From positions 1 through 53,806 of the forward strand of contig NZ_JASHKR010000031.1 of NCBI RefSeq assembly GCF_030056815.1: a DNA stretch of 53,806 nucleotides. The letters are read 5' to 3'. The notes below the pieces were generated by a model that saw only the letters and a program-made list of their open reading frames with translations, was not told the origin of the DNA and ran no database searches. This DNA is from Rhodococcus sp. IEGM 1379. Lineage in GTDB: Bacteria > Actinomycetota > Actinomycetes > Mycobacteriales > Mycobacteriaceae. This document shows positions 50,120 to 53,806 of this stretch, in pieces. Every line of letters starts with the position of its first letter. Position 1 is the first letter of the stretch. Both the position numbers and the translations under genes were made by a program.

Positions 50120-50872
50120 TCATGCCGACTTACGTGCCTCGCGTGCTTTCGCTTTTGCCTCGGCTTCTTCGGCGTCCATCTTGTCGGCCTGTTCGAGGGT
50201 GGGTGCGCTGCCGCCGAGTCGCGCCGGTACCCAATATTCGCCGGCCGGGTGCTGGTAGCCCTTCTGCGCTTCGAGCAGCAGTTCCTGCATCGTCGAGCGC
50301 AGCTTAGCGGTCAATTCACTGGCAGGCTCGAACGGTGCGATCGGCTCGCCGACAACGATCGAGATCGGAGTGTTGGTGCGTCCCAATCGCTTCGGGAACC
50401 CCTTGGTCCAGACGCGCTGCGCACCCCAGATCGCGACTGGGATGATCGGAACACCGGCCTCGATGGCCATGCGAGCGGCACCGGACTTGAATTCCTTGAT
50501 CTCGAAGCTACGGCTGATCGTCGCCTCCGGGTACACACCCACCAGTTCGCCGCGCTTCAAGAAGTCGACGGCGGCCTTGTAGGAATCGGCACCGGCGCCG
50601 CGATCCACCGGGATGTGCTTGAGTGAGCGCATGATCGGGCCGGAAATCTTGTTGTCGAAAACTTCCTTCTTGGCCATGAACCGGATGTAGCGCTTGGGGG
50701 TGCGTGCCGGCAGACCCGCATACGTGAAGTCCATGTATCCGGTGTGGTTGATGGCGATCACCGCACCACCGGATGCTGGAATGTTTCGATCACCCTGGAC
50801 CGAGAACTTCAGGCCTTCGAACGCGAAGACGGTACGGGCGATGCCGATGACTGTTCTGTATACGGGGTCCAC
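50120..50872 (-). CDS. 1-acyl-glycerol-3-phosphate acyltransferase (PlsC family), first copy
   Basis: 250 residues from GTG 50872, probably leaderless. Motifs are AINHTGYMDFTYAG (H-x4-D) and GVYPEATISRSFEIKEFKSG. It is the paralogue of the downstream gene; M. tuberculosis has a similar plsC run at Rv3814c-Rv3816c. Function as for the second copy: transfer of an acyl group to lysophosphatidate in phospholipid synthesis, with the exact acceptor unproven. The basic C-terminal tail ends ARKSA. Confidence 0.9.
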   Translation of the reverse strand: MDPVYRTVIGIARTVFAFEGLKFSVQGDRNIPASGGAVIAINHTGYMDFTYAGLPARTPKRYIRFMAKKEVFDNKISGPIMRSLKHIPVDRGAGADSYKAAVDFLKRGELVGVYPEATISRSFEIKEFKSGAARMAIEAGVPIIPVAIWGAQRVWTKGFPKRLGRTNTPISIVVGEPIAPFEPASELTAKLRSTMQELLLEAQKGYQHPAGEYWVPARLGGSAPTLEQADKMDAEEAEAKAKAREARKSA

Positions 50873-50880
50873 GGGTCCCC

Positions 50881-50886
50881 AGCCTA
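50881..50886 (-). promoter_or_regulatory. -10 element for leaderless plsC start
   Basis: On the minus strand TAGGCT lies exactly eight bases before the GTG at 50872. No Shine-Dalgarno sequence is visible. The geometry matches the emb and glf starts. Confidence 0.4.
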
Positions 50887-51037
50887 GCCGTCAACCCGTG
50901 ATCTGACCCACCGTCCGGGTGGGCGTTTTCAGCGGTGACGTCGGTTTATTTGCAGTGCTCAGGGGTTGCTTGATCGAGGACCCTCCACGGAGGGCCTACG
51001 CTGGTAGCGTCGCTCAGCTCTTTCAGGAGGCATACCA

Positions 51038-52618
51038 GTGCAGGTCACCAGCGTCGGTCACGCCGGATTTCACATCTCGACCACTGCAGGATCAATCCTG
51101 TGCGATCCGTGGGTCAACCCCGCCTATTTCGCGTCGTGGTTCCCGTTCCCCGACAACACGGAGTTGGACTGGGATGCCATCGGCAATTGCGATTACCTCT
51201 ACGTGTCGCATCTGCACAAGGATCATTTCGATCCGGAGACCCTGAGCAAGCACGTCAACAAGGACGCCACCGTCCTGTTGCCGGACTATCCGGTGCCGGA
51301 CCTCAAGCGTGAGCTCGAGAAGCTCGGCTTCCACAAGTTCTTCGAAACCGAAGACTCCGTCAAGCACACCATCTCAGGTGCCGGCATTCAGGTCGCTCCG
51401 CAGGCTCCGCTCCAGGCGGGTGAACTGGAGATCATGATCATCGCGTTGCGCGCCCCGGCCGACGGCCCGATCGGCGACTCCGGCATCGTGATTTCCGACG
51501 GCGAGACCACTTGTTTCAACATGAACGACGCTCGTCCCGTCGACATGGATGTGCTCGGCGAGCAGTTCGGCAAGATCGACATCCACCTTCTGCAGTACTC
51601 GGGCGCCATCTGGTACCCGATGGTCTACGACATCCCCACCGGCACCAAGCGCAACTTCGGTAAGCAGAAGCGTCAGCGTGGCATGGACCGCTGCCGTAGC
51701 TATATCGAGCAGGTCGACGCCACCTGGGTGGTTCCGTCGGCCGGCCCGCCGGTCTTCCTTGACGACGCTTTGCGCAGCCTCAACGACGATCACGGCGACG
51801 AAGGCAACATCTTCCCCGACCAGATCGTGTTCCTCGAGCAGATGCGAATCCACGGCAACAACGGCGGGCTCTTGATGATCCCCGGCTCGGTTGTGGACAT
51901 TCACGGATCCGAAGCTGTTCTGTCCCATCCGATTCCGGATGCCGACGTAGACGCTATCTTCTCGAACAAGGCCGAGTACATCGAGAACATGGCAAAGAAG
52001 ATGGCGCCTGTCATCGCAGCCGAAAAAGCTACGTGGGCATCAGCCGAAGGCGAGCCCCTTTTGGGCCCCTTGCAGGCGAAGTTCGAGCCGATCATGGCGC
52101 AGTCCGACGTCATCTGCGACGGCATCGGCTACCCGGTCGGTCTCGTCATGGGCGACGAGACAGTGGTTCTCGACTTCCCGAAGCGAATCGTCCGTGCGCC
52201 CATCGAGGGTGAAGGCAAGTACCGCTACGGATTCCGCATCGCCCCCGAGTTGGTCCGTACAGTCCTGCGCGACGACGAACCCGACTGGGTCAACACCATC
52301 TTCCTCTCCACTCGCTTCCAGGCTTGGCGCGTGGGCGGCTACAACGAGTTCCTGTACACGTTTTTCAAGTGCCTCACCGACGAGCGCATCGTCTACGCCG
52401 ACGGTTGGTTCTCCGAAGCGCACGACGACACCGCATCCATCGAGGTGGGTGGCTACGAAATTCAGCGTCGTTGCCCGCATCTCAAGGCTGATCTCACCAA
52501 ATTCGGTGTGGTGGAAGGCAATAACCTCACGTGCAACCTGCACGGCTGGCAGTGGGATCTCGAAACCGGCAACTGCAAGACCTCGCGGGGTCACGAACTG
52601 CGAACACGCAAGCTCTGA
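51038..52618 (+). CDS. Metallo-beta-lactamase-fold protein with C-terminal Rieske [2Fe-2S] domain (Rv3818-like)
   Basis: 526 residues from GTG 51038 with AGGAGG eight bases upstream. The N-terminal MBL-fold domain carries HLHKDHFD (H58, H60, D62, H63), the binuclear metal motif. A central region of about 200 residues has no clear family. The C-terminal Rieske centre has C479-x-H481 (RRCPHLKADL) and C499-x2-H502 (CNLHGWQWD). The protein resembles M. tuberculosis Rv3818 in size, position and layout. The combination recalls CMP-Neu5Ac hydroxylase, but with the domains in opposite order. An electron-transfer-dependent oxygenase or hydrolase role is possible; the substrate is unknown. Confidence 0.88.
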   Translation: MQVTSVGHAGFHISTTAGSILCDPWVNPAYFASWFPFPDNTELDWDAIGNCDYLYVSHLHKDHFDPETLSKHVNKDATVLLPDYPVPDLKRELEKLGFHKFFETEDSVKHTISGAGIQVAPQAPLQAGELEIMIIALRAPADGPIGDSGIVISDGETTCFNMNDARPVDMDVLGEQFGKIDIHLLQYSGAIWYPMVYDIPTGTKRNFGKQKRQRGMDRCRSYIEQVDATWVVPSAGPPVFLDDALRSLNDDHGDEGNIFPDQIVFLEQMRIHGNNGGLLMIPGSVVDIHGSEAVLSHPIPDADVDAIFSNKAEYIENMAKKMAPVIAAEKATWASAEGEPLLGPLQAKFEPIMAQSDVICDGIGYPVGLVMGDETVVLDFPKRIVRAPIEGEGKYRYGFRIAPELVRTVLRDDEPDWVNTIFLSTRFQAWRVGGYNEFLYTFFKCLTDERIVYADGWFSEAHDDTASIEVGGYEIQRRCPHLKADLTKFGVVEGNNLTCNLHGWQWDLETGNCKTSRGHELRTRKL

Positions 52619-52632
52619 TCCCAGGATAGACA

Positions 52633-52680
52633 AAAGCGGGGCTGGAAGGTCATCAGACCTTCCAGCCCCGCTTTGTTCTA
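52633..52680. terminator. Strong hairpin terminator after the MBL-Rieske gene
   Basis: Perfect 19-bp arms (52633-52651 and 52656-52674; AAAGCGGGGCTGGAAGGTC and its complement) with an ATCA loop, ending CTTTG. It lies between convergent genes and its A/T ends allow use on both strands. Confidence 0.92.
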
Positions 52681-52691
52681 CCAGCTACCTG

Positions 52692-53806
52692 TTACGAACC
52701 GAAGATGTTTCCCAAGGAACCCAGCGAACCTGAACCCGAGCCCGTTCCACCGGTTCCGTCGTCCACAGCGGTGATATCGACCGTCGACGGAGTCGAGATC
52801 GACGTCGCCACACCCAAACCACCACTGAACACTGCAGTGACCGTGTGACTACCCGTTGTCGTAAAGACGTGATCAAGAACAGCAACACCATCGACCACAC
52901 TCACTGCAGCACCCAAAGGCACAGTGCCCTCGAAGAACTGCACCGTACCCACACTGCCCAACGGCGACACATTCGCCTTCAACTGCACAGCAGTACCCAC
53001 AACACCCGAAGCCGGAACCGTCAACGTCGTCGTCGAATCCGCATCGATCGGCGTTTCAACAGTCACATTGACCGAAGCCTCATTCGACGTCGAACCCGCC
53101 AACGTACCGGCACCGCTGTACACAGCAGTCACAGTCGCCGAACCGGGTGCAGTGAACGTGTACGACAACGTCGCCGCACCATTGACCACCGGAGCAGAGC
53201 CGACACTGTTGCCGTTGACCTTGAAGTCAACCGTGCCACCCGACGGAGCCGGATCACCCGAAGGCTGACCGGCAACAGCAGCAGAAAGATCCAGTGCTAC
53301 ACCGACCTTCGCTTCACCGGCAACACTGAGCACCGTCGTCGACGTCGTGTCGACTACCACTGCATCAGAAACCGTCACCGTCTGAGCCGAAGCCGACGAA
53401 CCCACAAACCCTGCCGCCGGCACGAAAACCGCAGTCACCGAATGCGAACCCGCAACATTGAACGCATGACTCAACGTCGCCGTACCACCGGAAACCGCAA
53501 CCGGCCCACCGATGTTGGAACCACCATCACGGAACTGAACACTGCCCACAGCATTAGCCGGAGTCACCGTCGCCGTCAGATCAACAGCCACATCCGTCGT
53601 CGCAGCAGCCGGAACAGTCAGTGCCAGAGTGGTATCCACATCCAGCGGAGCCGGATCAGAGACCGTCAGAGTGACCGGAGCCGAAGCAGCACCGGAACCA
53701 ACAGCATTCGCAGCAACAGCAGTCACACTCAACGTACCGGCAGCACCGGTCACGATGTCGCAACTGAACACGCCCGCAACATCAGCAGTCGCCGTGCACG
53801 TCACAT
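52692..53806 (-). CDS. Ig-like domain repeat protein (C-terminal part, truncated by window edge)
   Basis: At least 370 residues; the frame is open to the window end, so the N-terminus lies outside. It consists of bacterial Ig-like (Big_3-type) repeats of about 95 residues. Each has an opening TTTLTVPA-like strand, a central VQFxDGxxxxG strand and the closing SHTVTAVF strand (for example GSVQFRDGGSNIG, GTVQFFEGTVPLG, GSHSVTAVFVPAAG). One partial and three fuller units are visible. The tail is Gly/Ser-rich (TGGTGSGSGSLGSLGN) with no sorting motif or membrane anchor. Such proteins are secreted or surface-bound and may mediate adhesion. Low residue complexity (Ala, Val, Thr, Gly) is normal for the family. 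Confidence 0.85.
   Translation of the reverse strand, partial: VTCTATADVAGVFSCDIVTGAAGTLSVTAVAANAVGSGAASAPVTLTVSDPAPLDVDTTLALTVPAAATTDVAVDLTATVTPANAVGSVQFRDGGSNIGGPVAVSGGTATLSHAFNVAGSHSVTAVFVPAAGFVGSSASAQTVTVSDAVVVDTTSTTVLSVAGEAKVGVALDLSAAVAGQPSGDPAPSGGTVDFKVNGNSVGSAPVVNGAATLSYTFTAPGSATVTAVYSGAGTLAGSTSNEASVNVTVETPIDADSTTTLTVPASGVVGTAVQLKANVSPLGSVGTVQFFEGTVPLGAAVSVVDGVAVLDHVFTTTGSHTVTAVFSGGLGVATSISTPSTVDITAVDDGTGGTGSGSGSLGSLGNIFGS

Overview
The window is a chromosomal segment from a mycolic-acid actinobacterium, most likely Rhodococcus (high-GC codon use, two tandem Emb arabinosyltransferases rather than three, an MspA-type porin, LGFP-repeat cell-wall proteins). It carries almost the whole gene set for building the mycolyl-arabinogalactan envelope, in an order close to the Mycobacterium tuberculosis Rv3790-Rv3818 region, with accessory genes inserted.

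Region by region. (1) 1-2742, plus strand: the last codons of dprE1, then dprE2 (decaprenyl-phospho-arabinose synthesis) and aftA (first arabinose onto galactan). (2) 2807-8120, an insertion relative to M. tuberculosis: a TetR regulator with a canonical leaderless promoter, a small ANTAR-like protein with a membrane tail, an MspA porin, a GT-C-like membrane protein, methionine aminopeptidase and an XRE regulator. (3) 8170-14868: two large Emb arabinosyltransferases, both apparently starting on leaderless GTG codons. (4) 14906-16833: an EamA transporter and a divergent LysR regulator. (5) 16867-25372, minus strand: fadD32-pks13-accD4, the mycolate condensation operon. (6) 25834-30680, minus: a Culp6-type cutinase-like hydrolase, a DUF732-like lipoprotein, and two Ag85-type mycolyltransferases, one with C-terminal LGFP repeats. 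(7) 30996-37424, minus: glf-glfT2-PAP2-ubiA-aftB, a tightly overlapping galactan/arabinan operon. (8) 37637-44540: accessory metabolism (extradiol dioxygenase plus MarR, acyl-CoA dehydrogenase, thiolase, amino-acid permease, PucR regulator). (9) 44632-50872: a SpoIID-domain protein divergent from an LGFP-bearing peptidoglycan amidase, a HAD phosphatase and two PlsC acyltransferases. (10) 51038-53806: an MBL-Rieske protein and the 3' part of an Ig-like repeat protein that runs off the window.

Together these genes make the arabinose donor (UbiA, DprE1/2), galactan (Glf, GlfT2), arabinan (AftA, Emb, AftB), mycolic acids (FadD32, Pks13, AccD4) and attach them (Ag85 enzymes), with peptidoglycan remodelling enzymes beside them. 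No tRNA, rRNA, CRISPR array, insertion sequence or prophage was seen.

The observations most worth a second look are: the divergent SpoIID/amidase pair, which share LGFP modules and an intergenic region holding a long inverted repeat and a 9-bp-period GTCACA repeat; the ANTAR-like domain on a membrane tail; repeated TAnnnT-N8-GTG leaderless starts at cell-wall genes; a tandem repeat upstream of the LGFP mycolyltransferase; and an almost identical 91-bp block in the two plsC paralogues.
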